A stretch of 64,000 nt of DNA from Salipiger mangrovisoli (GTDB lineage Bacteria > Pseudomonadota > Alphaproteobacteria > Rhodobacterales > Rhodobacteraceae). Where the stretch lies: contig NZ_JADFFK010000001.1 of the NCBI RefSeq assembly GCF_015223355.1, forward strand, positions 620,001 to 684,000, written 5' to 3'. Below the pieces are notes generated by a model that was not told the DNA's origin, did no database searches, and was given only the letters and a program-made list of their open reading frames with translations. Below, piece by piece: positions 29,614-38,903 of this stretch. Made by a program: the position numbers and the translations under genes. How positions within the stretch are numbered: the stretch's first letter is position 1; each line of letters begins with the position of its first letter.

Positions 29614-30906
29614 TCACTTCTCGGGCAGCAGCCCGCGCGGCGCAAAGCGCAGCACCAGCAGCAGGATCACCCCCATGGTCAGCAGCCGCATGTGCTGCAC
29701 GCTGTCCTGAAGATGCGCCTTGACCGCGGAGCCGTCGGCCATGCCCGAGGTGACGAGGTTCATCACGAACTGGCCCATCGGCTCGACCTGCACCCAGAGG
29801 AACCAGATCAGGAAGCCGCCAAGCACCGCGCCGAGGTTGTTGCCCGAGCCGCCGACGATCACCATCACCCAGATCAGGAAGGTGTAGCGCAGCGGCTGGT
29901 AGGTCCCCGGGGTGAGCTGGCCGTCGAGCGTGGTCATCATCGCGCCCGCCATGCCGCACAGTGCGCAGCCCAGCACGAAGATCTGCAGGTGGCGACGGGT
30001 GACGTCCTTGCCCATGGCCTCGGCGGCGGTCTCATTGTCGCGGATCGCGCGCATCATTCGGCCCCAGGGCGATTTCAGCGCCAGCTGGGCAAGGATCAGC
30101 AGCACCACCAGCACCGCCGTGAACAGCAGCGAGTAGCCAAGCTTCACCGCCAGCGTCGAGGCGGTGGTGGCATCGAGCCCGAGGTTGCCCGCGGTCTCGA
30201 CGAAGCCCGGATCGGCCTGAAGGTCGATCTCGTAGGGCACCGGGCGGGGCAGGCCGATGACGTTCTTCACGCCGCGCGCCAGCCAGTCCTCGTTCTTCAG
30301 CACCGCGATGATGATCTCGGCGATGCCCAGCGTCGCAATGGCCAGGTAGTCCGAGCGCAGCCCGAGCGCGGTCTTGCCGATGGCCCAGGCGACACCCGCC
30401 GCCATCACCCCGCCGATCGGCCAGGCCAGCAGCACCGGCAACCCGAGCCCGCCGAGGTAACCGGTGGCCGCGGGGTTCACCGCCTCGATGGCATCGACCG
30501 CCGGATCGAGCAGCGCGCGGTAGGCGAAGAAGCCCGCCACGGTGATCGCCGCCACGGCCCAGCCGCGGACGCCCTTTCCGAGCTTCTTCCAGGCCAGCAC
30601 GGCCGCGACGACAACGCCGATGCCGAAGAGGATCGCGCCGATCACGCGCGGCCCGCCGGCGTCCCAGGCCTCGGGCACCGGGGCCATCGAGACCAGCACC
30701 ACGGCCAGCCCGCCGACGGCGACGAAGCCCATGACGCCGACGTTGAACAGACCGGCAAGGCCCCACTGCAGGTTCACCCCGAGCGCCATGATCGCGCTCA
30801 CCAGGCCCATGTTGAGGATGATCAGCGCCGAGTTCCAGCTCTGCAGGAAGCCGGTGCCGAGGATCAGCGCTGCGACCAGCGCGAAGAGACCAATGGTGCG
30901 GGTCAT
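29614..30906 (-). CDS. livM: Branched-chain amino acid ABC transporter permease LivM
   Basis: 430 residues from ATG 30906, which overlaps the livH stop (ATGA). A polytopic inner-membrane permease: LQWGLAGLFNVGVMGFVAVGG near the N-terminus is the LivM signature, LGLRSDYLAIATLGIAEIIIA lies mid-protein, and the ABC-coupling loop MRAIRDNETAAEAMGKDV is at about residue 285. It forms the translocation pore with LivH. It is longer than E. coli LivM because of an insert of several extra hydrophobic segments around residues 90-150. Confidence 0.94.
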   Translation of the reverse strand: MTRTIGLFALVAALILGTGFLQSWNSALIILNMGLVSAIMALGVNLQWGLAGLFNVGVMGFVAVGGLAVVLVSMAPVPEAWDAGGPRVIGAILFGIGVVVAAVLAWKKLGKGVRGWAVAAITVAGFFAYRALLDPAVDAIEAVNPAATGYLGGLGLPVLLAWPIGGVMAAGVAWAIGKTALGLRSDYLAIATLGIAEIIIAVLKNEDWLARGVKNVIGLPRPVPYEIDLQADPGFVETAGNLGLDATTASTLAVKLGYSLLFTAVLVVLLILAQLALKSPWGRMMRAIRDNETAAEAMGKDVTRRHLQIFVLGCALCGMAGAMMTTLDGQLTPGTYQPLRYTFLIWVMVIVGGSGNNLGAVLGGFLIWFLWVQVEPMGQFVMNLVTSGMADGSAVKAHLQDSVQHMRLLTMGVILLLVLRFAPRGLLPEK

Positions 30907-31913
30907 ATGGTCTGCCCCTTGAACAGTCCGGTCGGGCGGAACAGCAGGACGATCACCAGGATCACGAAGCTGACCGCGAATTTGTAGTCGGTGGAAAGCA
31001 GCTGCACGAGCCCGTCGGGCGCCATGCTCTCCGGCAGGAAATAGGTCAGGAACTTCTTCCAGGCGTAGGTGATGCCGACCTCGGAGAAGGCGATCACGAA
31101 GCCGCCCGCGATGGCCCCCAGCGGGTTGCCGATGCCGCCGACGATGGCCGCCGCGAAGATCGGCAGCAGCAGCTGGAAGTAGGTGAAGGGCTTGAAGCTC
31201 TTGTCGAGCCCGTAGAGCACCCCGGCGATGGTCGCCAGCGCCGCCACGATCAGCCAGGTCACGGTCACCACGCGCTCGGGGTTGATGCCCGACAGCAGCG
31301 CCAGGTCCTCGTTGTCGGAATAGGCGCGCATCGATTTGCCGGTGCGCGTGCGGTTGAGGAACCAGAACAGCAGCGCCACGGTGATCAGCGCCACCACCAC
31401 GGTCAGCGCCTGGGTGGTCTTGATCGCCAGCCCCTCGTCGAGCCCGGTCAGCGCCTTGAAGTCGCGGGCCGAGATCAGGAAGCGCTCGCCGTCGGCGAAG
31501 TTCTGGTCGTCGGGGCCGATGACGAAGCGGGTGAGCCCGTTGTAGACGAACATGATGCCCATCGACACGATCACCAGGATCACCGGCTTGGCCTTCTGTT
31601 CGCGGTAGAAGCGGTAGACCACCCGGTCGGTGGCCAGCACCAGGACCGCGGCCCCGGCGATGCCGACCGGGATCGCCAGCAGCGCCGTTGGAAGCGGCCC
31701 GAGGCCGATCCCGGCGGCCTGCAGGCCCCATGTGGCCAGCACGGCGCACATGGTGCCCCAGGCCATGGTGTCGCCATGGGCGAAGTTGGAGAAACGCAGG
31801 ATTGCGTAGATGAGTGTCACACCGAGCGCGCCGAGCGCCAGCTGGCTGCCGTAGGCAAGCGCCGGGACGATGACGAAATTGGCCAGGGCCACGAATGCGT
31901 TAAGGATGTCCAT
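30903..31913 (-). CDS. livH: Branched-chain amino acid ABC transporter permease LivH
   Basis: 336 residues, about eight transmembrane segments. GALGVTLIYAILRFSNFAHGD at residues about 30-50 is the LivH signature. The cytoplasmic coupling loop reads MRAYSDNEDLALLSGINPERVV, and GIGNPLGAIAGGFVIAFSE is near the C-terminus. It pairs with LivM. Its ATG shares one base with the stop of the preceding secreted-protein gene and its stop overlaps livM, so the operon is tightly coupled. Confidence 0.94.
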   Translation of the reverse strand: MDILNAFVALANFVIVPALAYGSQLALGALGVTLIYAILRFSNFAHGDTMAWGTMCAVLATWGLQAAGIGLGPLPTALLAIPVGIAGAAVLVLATDRVVYRFYREQKAKPVILVIVSMGIMFVYNGLTRFVIGPDDQNFADGERFLISARDFKALTGLDEGLAIKTTQALTVVVALITVALLFWFLNRTRTGKSMRAYSDNEDLALLSGINPERVVTVTWLIVAALATIAGVLYGLDKSFKPFTYFQLLLPIFAAAIVGGIGNPLGAIAGGFVIAFSEVGITYAWKKFLTYFLPESMAPDGLVQLLSTDYKFAVSFVILVIVLLFRPTGLFKGQTI

Positions 31914-32335
31914 CAGGGCAGGATCCTGCAGGTCAGAAAGTCAATTTCCGCCGAGGGCGGCGCGTCGGTGCCGCTCTGGGTGGTCTGGCGCGTCCAGAGC
32001 GCCGTGGTGTCGCTGGTGAGGCTGAGCGCCATGCGCGTGCCCTCCGACGGCTGCCAGAGGTACGGCCCGGCGAAACCCGGCGCCTCGGCGGGCAGGGGCT
32101 CCGCGCCATCGACGCTCATCGAGTAGCTGCCGGCGCCTTCCGCATCGGTCTCGACCGGTGCGAGGGTGAAGGCGACGGGACCTACGCCCGCAGCGCAGAC
32201 CCCGGCCTCGGAGCAGGCGGTGACGAAGGTGCAGTCGAGGTTGAGCCTGGCGCCCTCGGCCTCAGCGCCGGAGCAAAGCCCCAGCATCGCCGCCGTGGCC
32301 AGTGCCAGCCGCTTCATCGTTCCGGAAATACGCAT
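31913..32335 (-). CDS. Secreted hypothetical protein embedded in the liv operon
   Basis: 140 residues from ATG 32335 (or 134 from ATG 32317). A signal peptide is visible (KRLALATAAMLGLCSGAEA). The mature part of about 115 residues has four cysteines (LDCTF, TACSE, GVCAA, FLTCR), compatible with two disulfides, and is otherwise acidic and beta-like. No family is recognised. The start lies one base beyond the livF stop and the stop overlaps the livH start, so it is made together with the transporter. A periplasmic accessory role is possible but unproven. Confidence 0.7.
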   Translation of the reverse strand: MRISGTMKRLALATAAMLGLCSGAEAEGARLNLDCTFVTACSEAGVCAAGVGPVAFTLAPVETDAEGAGSYSMSVDGAEPLPAEAPGFAGPYLWQPSEGTRMALSLTSDTTALWTRQTTQSGTDAPPSAEIDFLTCRILP

Positions 32336-32336
32336 G

Positions 32337-33161
32337 TCAGCCACCGAGGAAGCTCCGCCGCACCTCGGGATCGGCCAGAAGGTCCTTGCCGGTCCCGGTA
32401 AAGGCATTGCCGCCCTGCACCAGCACGTAGCCCTTGTCGGCGATCTCCAGCGCCTGCCGGGCGTTCTGCTCGACCATGAGGATCGGGATGCCGGTGCGCG
32501 CCACCTCGAGGATGCGGTCGAAAAGCTCGTCCATGACGATGGGCGAGACGCCGGCGGTGGGCTCGTCGAGCATCAGCACCTTCGGCCGGGTCATCAGCGC
32601 GCGGCCCACGGCCACCTGCTGGCGCTGGCCGCCGGAAAGCTCACCCGCCGCCTGACGGCGCTTGTCGCGCAGGATCGGGAACAGCGTGTAGACCTGCTCC
32701 ATGGTGTCGCGGAAATCGTCCTTGCGGATGAAGGCCCCCATCTCGAGGTTCTCTTCCACCGTCATCGACGGGAAAATGTTGCGCACCTGCGGCACGAAGC
32801 CCATGCCGCGCCGCACCCGGTCCTGGGGAGAGAGCGCGGTGATGTCCTCGCCGTCGAGCCGCACCGAGCCCGAGCGCAGGTCGAGCATGCCGAAGACCGC
32901 CTTCATCGCGGTGGACTTGCCCGCGCCGTTCGGCCCGACGATGACCGCGATCTCGCCGCGCTCGACGGCGATGGTGCAGCCATGCAGGATGTCCGCGCCC
33001 TTGCCGTAGCCGCCGGTCATCGCCTCGCCGATCAGGAAGGGGCCGCCGGGGGCCGCATGGGCCGCGCCGCCGGGCTTGACGGGCCAGGCGTCGCCCATGC
33101 CCGCAGGGTTGGTGATCGAGCGGTCCTTGTTGCCGCGATCGCCGTAGGTCTCGCCGCTCAT
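32337..33161 (-). CDS. livF: Branched-chain amino acid ABC transporter ATP-binding protein LivF
   Basis: 274 residues. Walker A GPNGAGKSTAMKAVFG (about residue 75), Q-loop FVPQVRNIFPSMTVEENL, ABC signature LSGGQRQQVAVGRALM and Walker B VLMLDEPTAGVSP followed by the H-loop region are intact. The N-terminus has about 45 extra residues (rich in Gly/Pro/Ala) before the usual LivF start, so the true start may be the internal MTGGYGKG ATG. It powers transport with LivG. Confidence 0.93.
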   Translation of the reverse strand: MSGETYGDRGNKDRSITNPAGMGDAWPVKPGGAAHAAPGGPFLIGEAMTGGYGKGADILHGCTIAVERGEIAVIVGPNGAGKSTAMKAVFGMLDLRSGSVRLDGEDITALSPQDRVRRGMGFVPQVRNIFPSMTVEENLEMGAFIRKDDFRDTMEQVYTLFPILRDKRRQAAGELSGGQRQQVAVGRALMTRPKVLMLDEPTAGVSPIVMDELFDRILEVARTGIPILMVEQNARQALEIADKGYVLVQGGNAFTGTGKDLLADPEVRRSFLGG

Positions 33162-33187
33162 TTCGCGCCCGCCTCTTCTTCTCTTTC

Positions 33188-33239
33188 AAAATACGCCGGG
33201 GGAGCCGCGCGCAGCGCGGCGGGGGCGGAGCCCCCTTCC
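33188..33239 (+). repeat. Intergenic two-hairpin repeat, copy 1
   Basis: Starts AAAATACGCCGGGGGAG, then an internal stem CCGCGC-GCA-GCGCGG, then GGGGG-CGGAG-CCCCC and CTTCC. It lies between livF and livG. A second copy at 56538-56588 has the same layout with a different stem sequence that still pairs, which marks this as a genuine element rather than chance. Confidence 0.8.
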
Positions 33240-33258
33240 TTACTGGTCCGCAAGCAGA

Positions 33259-34041
33259 TCATCCGCCGATCATCTCCTTGTTCTTCAGCCCGGTGCCGAG
33301 ATAGGCCTCGATCACCGCCTCGTTGGCCTTGATCTCGTCGACGGTGCCTTCGGCCAGCACCTTGCCCTCGGCCATGACGATCACCGGATCGCAAAGGCGG
33401 CCGATGAAATCCATGTCGTGCTCGATCATGCAGAAAGTGTAGCCGCGCTCCTGGTTGAGCCGCAGGATGGCGTCGCCGATGGTGTTGAGCAGGGTGCGGT
33501 TCACGCCCGCGCCGACCTCGTCGAGGAACACGATCTTGGCGTCGACCATCATCGTGCGGCCAAGCTCCAGCAACTTCTTCTGGCCGCCAGAGAGGTTCCC
33601 GGCCTTCTCGTCCTTGAGGTGCGAGATGGTCAGGAAGTCGAGCACCTCGTCGGCCTTCTTGAGCAGCATCGCCTCTTCCTCGGCGATGCGGCCGCGGCCG
33701 AAGATGGCGTTCCACAGGCTCTCGCCGGACTGGCTGCCGGGCACCATCATCAGGTTCTCGCGGCAGCTCATCGAGCTGAACTCATGGGCGATCTGGAAGG
33801 TGCGCAGCAGGCCCTTGTGGAAGAGCTCGTGTGGCGGCAGCCCGCTGATGTCCTCGCCATCCATGAGCACCCGGCCCGAGGTGGGCGCGAGCGCCCCGGC
33901 GACGACGTTGAACAGCGTGGTCTTGCCGGCACCGTTCGGGCCGACGAGCCCGGTGATCGAGCCCTTGGCGATCTCCAGGCTGGCCCCGTCAACGGCACGA
34001 AACCCGCCAAAATGGCGGTGAAGGTTTTCGACGCGGATCAA
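33259..34041 (-). CDS. livG: Branched-chain amino acid ABC transporter ATP-binding protein LivG
   Basis: 260 residues, apparently starting with TTG at 34041; a GGGGA site lies eight bases before it and IRVENLHRHFGGFRAVDG is the normal LivG beginning. Walker A GPNGAGKTTLFNVVAG, the LivG-typical TFQIAHEF region, signature LSGGQKKLLELGR and Walker B IVFLDEVGAGVN are present. In Walker B the usual DEP is DEV, as in other LivG proteins of this type. It is separated from livF by the repeat at 33188. Confidence 0.93.
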   Translation of the reverse strand: MIRVENLHRHFGGFRAVDGASLEIAKGSITGLVGPNGAGKTTLFNVVAGALAPTSGRVLMDGEDISGLPPHELFHKGLLRTFQIAHEFSSMSCRENLMMVPGSQSGESLWNAIFGRGRIAEEEAMLLKKADEVLDFLTISHLKDEKAGNLSGGQKKLLELGRTMMVDAKIVFLDEVGAGVNRTLLNTIGDAILRLNQERGYTFCMIEHDMDFIGRLCDPVIVMAEGKVLAEGTVDEIKANEAVIEAYLGTGLKNKEMIGG

Positions 34042-34129
34042 TTCTGTTTCCCCAGCGGGCCCGTTTTACGCCCGCATTTTGTTTGTTTGTTATATTGGCG
34101 CGTGTTGGTCCGCGCTCTTGTTTGGCGAT

Positions 34130-34155
34130 GCGCCCGGAACCACGGTTCCGGGCGC
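34130..34155 (-). other. Strong stem-loop between the binding-protein gene and livG
   Basis: Stem GCGCCCGGAACC / GGTTCCGGGCGC with a tiny loop, 14 bases downstream of the binding-protein stop. There is no U tract on the minus-strand transcript. In ABC operons such stem-loops after the binding-protein gene protect the upstream mRNA and lower expression of the membrane genes; that role is inferred here. Confidence 0.6.
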
Positions 34156-34168
34156 GCCTGTCTGTCGC

Positions 34169-35353
34169 TTACTTGAACGAGACGGTCTCGAAGGCGCCGT
34201 CCTTGATCTCGTAGTAGCGGTAGGTGCCGGCGGCTTCGCCCGGCCCGATCAGCTCGACGTTGGTGGCACCGACGTAGTCGATGTCGCCGCCGTTCTTGAG
34301 GATCTCGAGCGCCTTGCCCAGCTCGCCCGGCAGGATCGGCTCGCCCGGCGCGTTGGCAACATCGAGGATGTTGGCGGCAACCGCGGCCGACGAGGGCTCG
34401 CCGCCCTTGGCCATGGCCAGCGCGATCAGCGCTGCGGCGTCGTAGCTCTCACGGGTGTAGGAGCTTTCGGAGTTCACGCCGCCGGCTTCCGCCACGGCCT
34501 TGAACTTCTCGGCGCCTTCGCCCTCGGCCCAGGGCACAGAGCCGAAGGAGCCGTCGATGTCATTGCCGAGATCGGCCAGCAGTGCGTCCGAGTACATGCC
34601 GTCACCGAGCGCGAAGGTGTCGAAGGCACCGGTGTCGAGCGAGGCCTGGATCATGCCCTTGCCGCCCTGGTCCGAATAGCCGAGGACCACCAGCGCGTCG
34701 CCACCGGCCGAGGCCAGCGCGCCGACTTCCGCCGAGTAGTCCGCCTTGCCGTCTTCATGCGGCGCCGCGAGGGTGATTTCGCCACCCTCGGCCTTGAAGG
34801 CCGCTTCGAAGGCATCGGCGAAGCCCTTGCCATAGTCGTTGTTGGTGTAGGTCACCGCCACCGACGAGATGCCGCGCTCGCCGAGGATGCCGGCCAGCAC
34901 TTCGCCCTGGCGGGCGTCGGAGGGGGAGGTGCGGAAGAACAGGCCGTTGTCTTCGGCAGCCGAGAGCGCAGGCGAGGTCGCCGAGGGCGAGATCATCGGC
35001 ACGCCGTTCGGCAGGGCGACGTTCGACAGGACCGCACCGGTCACGCCCGAGCAGTCCGCGCCCATGATGGCGACGACGCCATCGGTGGTCACCAGACGCT
35101 CTGCCGCGGCGGTGGCGGCGGCGCTGTCGATGCAGGTGGAATCGGCGCGCACCGGAACCAGCGTCACGTTCTCGAGGAAGTTGCCGCTCTCGTTGATTTC
35201 CGCCAGCGCCAGCTCGGCGCTCCCCGCCATCGAGGGCGTGAGGGATTCGATCGGACCGGTGAAGCCGAGGATGACGCCGATCTTGGCATCGTCCGCGTAG
35301 GCGGCACCGCCGGCGATGAGCGGAAGCGCAGAGGCCAGAAGCCACTTCTTCAT
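34169..35353 (-). CDS. livJ: Branched-chain amino acid ABC transporter substrate-binding protein
   Basis: 394 residues with a signal peptide (MKKWLLASALPLIAGGAAYA). The mature periplasmic type I binding protein begins DDAKIGVILGFTGPIESLTP and carries ELALAEINESG, GVVAIMGADCSG and MISPSATSPALS, the ligand-carboxylate loop, then TYTNNDYGKGFADAF. It delivers Leu/Ile/Val or related amino acids to LivHMGF. It is the first gene of the operon. The exact ligand cannot be told. Confidence 0.93.
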   Translation of the reverse strand: MKKWLLASALPLIAGGAAYADDAKIGVILGFTGPIESLTPSMAGSAELALAEINESGNFLENVTLVPVRADSTCIDSAAATAAAERLVTTDGVVAIMGADCSGVTGAVLSNVALPNGVPMISPSATSPALSAAEDNGLFFRTSPSDARQGEVLAGILGERGISSVAVTYTNNDYGKGFADAFEAAFKAEGGEITLAAPHEDGKADYSAEVGALASAGGDALVVLGYSDQGGKGMIQASLDTGAFDTFALGDGMYSDALLADLGNDIDGSFGSVPWAEGEGAEKFKAVAEAGGVNSESSYTRESYDAAALIALAMAKGGEPSSAAVAANILDVANAPGEPILPGELGKALEILKNGGDIDYVGATNVELIGPGEAAGTYRYYEIKDGAFETVSFK

Positions 35354-35577
35354 TAGGTATCTCCCGAGTTGGTTACTTGTTATTCAGGCCGCGAGCCTAT
35401 TCGGGGCAGATGCAAAAGAAAAGAGCGTTCAGCGAAGCAAAATACGCTCCTGTAACGTCAATTCGGGTGTCGCAGCGGCATGCCCGCGGAGCGTGTGCCG
35501 CAGGGCAGGATGCACGCAGGTCCGGGAGCGTCCGGCGCTTCCGCGCCGCGCTTTGGCAGGCCGTGTCCGGCAGTGGG

Positions 35578-36579
35578 TCACGCCTCGGCGCGGGGTCCAG
35601 AGGTGCCCCGTTCGCGGTAGGGCGTTGTCTGGTAGTGCGCGCGGTAGCATTTCGAGAAATGCGAGGGGCTGGCGAAGCCGCAGGCGAGCGCCACGTTGAT
35701 CACGCTCATGTCGGTCTGCATCAGCAGGTTGCGCGCCTTTTGCAGTCGAAGCTCCATGTAGTAGCGCTTCGGTGATCGGCTCAGGTAACGGCGGAACAGC
35801 CGTTCGAGCTGGCGGGTGGACATGCCCACCTCCTTGGCCAGCAGGGCCGGGCTGATCGGCTCTTCGATATTGGCCTCCATGCGGTGGATGACCTGGCTGA
35901 GCTTGGGGTGGCGGACGCCGATCCGGGTCGGCACCGAGAGCCGCTGCGTGTCCTGGTCGGTGCGGATCGAACTGTAGATCAGCTGGTCGGCCACCGCATT
36001 CGCGAGATCCGAGCCATGATCGTTGGCAATGATCTTCAGCATCAGGTCGATGGAGGCGGTACCGCCCGCGGCGGTCATCCGGTTGCCGTCGATCACGTAG
36101 ATGCGCTTCGACAGTTCCACTTCCTCGAACTCCTCGAAAAAGCCGTCGTGGTTTTCCCAGTGGATCGTGGCGCGTTTGCCGTCGAGCAGCCCGGCCTTGG
36201 CCAGCGTCCAGGCCGCGGTGCACAGCCCGCCCACCGCCTGGCAGCGCCGCGCCTCGCGCCGCAGCCAGCCCAGCAGCTTCCGCGAGGTGGCCAGATGCAC
36301 GTCGATGCCGCCGCAGACCAGGATGGTGTCGTCGCGCGACAGTTCCGGCAACTCGCAATCAAGCTTGAACTCTACGCCCGCCGAACAGCGCACGCTTTCG
36401 CCCTCGGACCCAGTGAGTCGCCAGTCGTAGAGGGTCTGCCCCGCCATGCGGTTGGCGATGCGCAAGGTCTCGATCGCGGCGGAAAAACTCAAAAGAGTGA
36501 AATCTTGGAGTAGGACAAAGACAAAGCGGCGCGGTTTTGCGGCGCTGGCTGGTGCGGGGGGCACTCGCTGGTCGGACAT
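35578..36579 (-). CDS. GlxA family transcriptional regulator (DJ-1/PfpI domain plus AraC-type DNA binding)
   Basis: 333 residues from ATG 36579. The N-terminal DJ-1/PfpI-like domain (about 15-185: FVLLQDFTLLSFSAAIETLR, ILVCGGIDVHL, GGLCTAAWTLAKAGLLDG) includes a Cys at the nucleophile-elbow position. Two AraC helix-turn-helix motifs follow (about 230-325: LLAKEVGMSTRQLERLFRRY and VALACGFASPSHFSKCYR). Relatives (GbdR, CdhR) sense glycine betaine or carnitine. It lies downstream of nothing obvious; the liv binding-protein gene is 224 bases further down on the same strand, but the link is unproven. Confidence 0.9.
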   Translation of the reverse strand: MSDQRVPPAPASAAKPRRFVFVLLQDFTLLSFSAAIETLRIANRMAGQTLYDWRLTGSEGESVRCSAGVEFKLDCELPELSRDDTILVCGGIDVHLATSRKLLGWLRREARRCQAVGGLCTAAWTLAKAGLLDGKRATIHWENHDGFFEEFEEVELSKRIYVIDGNRMTAAGGTASIDLMLKIIANDHGSDLANAVADQLIYSSIRTDQDTQRLSVPTRIGVRHPKLSQVIHRMEANIEEPISPALLAKEVGMSTRQLERLFRRYLSRSPKRYYMELRLQKARNLLMQTDMSVINVALACGFASPSHFSKCYRAHYQTTPYRERGTSGPRAEA

Positions 36580-36838
36580 CGCGCGGATCCTTGCTTGGCA
36601 CCTGCCGCGCGGGGCAGGCGAAGGCCACATGGGCAGGAAAGCCCAGCAGCGTCAAGAGATGTCGTTTTCATGACATTTGCTATATCTGCAAGGTGCCTTG
36701 TCCGGTGCAGGGGCCATCGGGTTCCGCCGGGGCAAATAGGGCGTTTTTCCCTATAGCTTTGAGAGTTGCTCTTCGGTATAGCCACAGGACGTTTTTACGG
36801 AGACGTTTACGCTAACGGAGTGTCGTCGGGAGAAAGCC

Positions 36839-38209
36839 ATGACCGAGTGGAGCAAATCGAGCTGGAGAGCAAAGCCGCGGATTCAGATGCCGGACTATCA
36901 GGACCAGGCAGAGCTGAACGCAGTCGAGGCACAGCTTGCAAAGTATCCGCCATTGGTTTTTGCGGGCGAGGCCCGGCGTCTGCGCGATGAGCTTGGCAAG
37001 GCCTCGCGCGGCGAGGCATTCCTTCTGCAGGGCGGTGATTGCGCAGAGGCCTTCGACCAGTTCTCGGCCAACTCCATCCGCGACACCTTCAAGGTGATGC
37101 TGCAGATGGCAATGGTGCTGACCTATGGCGCCAAGGTGCCGGTGGTGAAAGTGGGCCGGATGGCCGGCCAATTCGCAAAGCCGCGGTCCGCGCCCACCGA
37201 GACGATCAACGGCGTCGAGCTTCCGAGCTTCCGCGGTGACATCATCAACGAGCTGGCCTTCACCCCCGAAGCGCGCATGCCGAACCCGCAGAAGATGCTG
37301 CAGGCCTACACCCAGGCGGCGGCGACGCTGAACCTGATCCGCGCCTTTTCGACCGGCGGCTATGCCGACGTGCACCAGGTGCACCAGTGGACGCTGGGCT
37401 TCGTCGAGGGTGAGAAGGCCGCGCGCTACCGCGAGATGGCGGGGCGGATCTCGGACACGCTCGACTTCATGAAGGCGGCGGGGATCGACTCCAACCGTTC
37501 GGCGGCGCTGCACCAGGTGAACTTCTACACCAGCCATGAATCGCTGCTGCTGGAATACGAAGAGGCGCTCACCCGCGTCGACTCGACCTCGGGCAAATGG
37601 CTCGCCGGCTCGGGTCACATGATCTGGATCGGCGACCGCACCCGTCAGCCTGATGGGGCGCATGTGGAGTTCGCCCGCGGCGTGATGAACCCGATCGGCC
37701 TGAAGTGCGGCCCCTCGATGACCACCGAGGATCTCAAGGTTCTGATCTCGAAACTGAACCCGCAGAACGAGGCAGGCCGGCTGACGCTGATCGCCCGCTT
37801 CGGCGCGGGCAAGGTGGGCGATCACCTGCCGCGTCTGATCAAGACGGTCAAGGACATGGGCGCGAATGTGCTCTGGACCTGCGATCCGATGCACGGCAAC
37901 ACGGTCAAGTCGGCCTCTGGCTACAAGACGCGCCCGTTCGACTCGGTGCTGAGCGAGGTGCGCGAGTTCTTCGCGGTGCACCGCGACGAGGGCACGGTCC
38001 CCGGCGGCGTGCATTTCGAGATGACCGGCCAGGACGTGACGGAATGCACCGGTGGTCTCTATGCCGTGTCGGACGAAAACCTGTCGGACCGCTACCACAC
38101 CGCCTGCGATCCGCGCCTCAACGCGTCGCAGTCGCTGGAGCTGGCCTTCCTCGTGGCAGAGGAGCTGACCGCGCTGCGTCAGACCCCGGCGGATGTTGCC
38201 TCGGCCTGA
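36839..38209 (+). CDS. 3-deoxy-7-phosphoheptulonate synthase, class II
   Basis: 456 residues. It joins PEP and erythrose-4-phosphate in the first step of the shikimate pathway. This is the plant-type (class II) enzyme: [25 protein letters not shown] with a metal-binding Cys, [52 protein letters not shown] and [19 protein letters not shown] are all present. A terminator follows at 38244. It is divergent from the GlxA-type regulator, with 259 bases between. Confidence 0.96.
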   Translation: MTEWSKSSWRAKPRIQMPDYQDQAELNAVEAQLAKYPPLVFAGEARRLRDELGKASRGEAFLLQGGDCAEAFDQFSANSIRDTFKVMLQMAMVLTYGAKVPVVKVGRMAGQFAKPRSAPTETINGVELPSFRGDIINELAFTPEARMPNPQKMLQAYTQAAATLNLIRAFSTGGYADVHQVHQWTLGFVEGEKAARYREMAGRISDTLDFMKAAGIDSNRSAALHQVNFYTSHESLLLEYEEALTRVDSTSGKWLAGSGHMIWIGDRTRQPDGAHVEFARGVMNPIGLKCGPSMTTEDLKVLISKLNPQNEAGRLTLIARFGAGKVGDHLPRLIKTVKDMGANVLWTCDPMHGNTVKSASGYKTRPFDSVLSEVREFFAVHRDEGTVPGGVHFEMTGQDVTECTGGLYAVSDENLSDRYHTACDPRLNASQSLELAFLVAEELTALRQTPADVASA

Positions 38210-38243
38210 TCTGGCATGAGGCGATCGCCGTAAGGTGAGATTC

Positions 38244-38269
38244 AGGGGCGGGCCTTCGGGTCCGCCCCT
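38244..38269 (+). terminator. Terminator after the DAHP synthase gene
   Basis: Eleven-pair stem AGGGGCGGGCC / GGTCCGCCCCT (one G-U) closed by a TTCG tetraloop and followed by TTGCTTTGC. Confidence 0.8.
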
Positions 38270-38384
38270 TTGCTTTGCGCGCCGCGCCGCCGGTCCGGTG
38301 GCGGCTTGTCGCCGTGCGGGAAAACGTGAGCGAACCGCGGGCCCGGTTGCGGCGTAGGACTCCCGACCCAAGAGGAGAGCCCCG

Positions 38385-38825
38385 ATGTTCCGCCCCCCGA
38401 TCCCGCTCACGGCTTTCGGTCTGGCCGCCGCCGCCAGCCTCGCGACGCCCGGCGATCTCGCCGCCGAAGACGATCTTTTCCGCCACTTGCCCGCCGAGGC
38501 ACGCGATCTTCACGCGCTGCGCTGGTCGCACCGGCCGGTGCTGCTGTTCGCGCCTTCAAGCGGCGATGCCGCCTATGCGGCGCAGATGGAGTTGCTGCAT
38601 GCGGCCGAGGAAGGGCTGCGCGCCCGCGACATCGTCGTGCTGAGTGACCTCGATCCGCGCAGCCCCGGCCCGATCCGTCAGGCCTTCTGTCCCGGCGGGT
38701 TCAAGCTGGTGCTGGTCGGCAAGGACGGCGGGGTCAAGCTGGAAGAGAAGGCGGTGATCGATCCGGAGCAGCTCTTCGCGCTGATTGACCGGATGCCGAT
38801 GCGCCAGCGCGAGATCGCGCAGTAA
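38385..38825 (+). CDS. DUF4174 domain protein, exported
   Basis: 146 residues. The N-terminal segment (PIPLTAFGLAAAASLATPGDLAA) looks like a signal peptide. The rest is a thioredoxin-fold-like DUF4174 domain: LRWSHRPVLLFAPS, LRARDIVVLSDLDP, GGFKLVLVGKDGGVKLEEK and LFALIDRMPMRQREI. No CxxC is present, so it is not a thiol oxidoreductase. The function is unknown. It is convergent with the glucosylglycerol-phosphate synthase gene. Confidence 0.82.
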   Translation: MFRPPIPLTAFGLAAAASLATPGDLAAEDDLFRHLPAEARDLHALRWSHRPVLLFAPSSGDAAYAAQMELLHAAEEGLRARDIVVLSDLDPRSPGPIRQAFCPGGFKLVLVGKDGGVKLEEKAVIDPEQLFALIDRMPMRQREIAQ

Positions 38826-38847
38826 CCCTCACCGCACCGCAGAGCAA

Positions 38848-38881
38848 ACGGCCCGCCGCGTCCACGGACGCGGCGGGCCGT
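38848..38881. terminator. Bidirectional terminator between convergent genes
   Basis: Sixteen-pair perfect stem ACGGCCCGCCGCGTCC / GGACGCGGCGGGCCGT around two bases, midway between the DUF4174 stop and the GT20 gene stop. Very GC-rich with no T tract; the location supports a shared termination role. Confidence 0.7.
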
Positions 38882-38903
38882 CGGTCATTGCTGCCGCGCG
38901 GGC

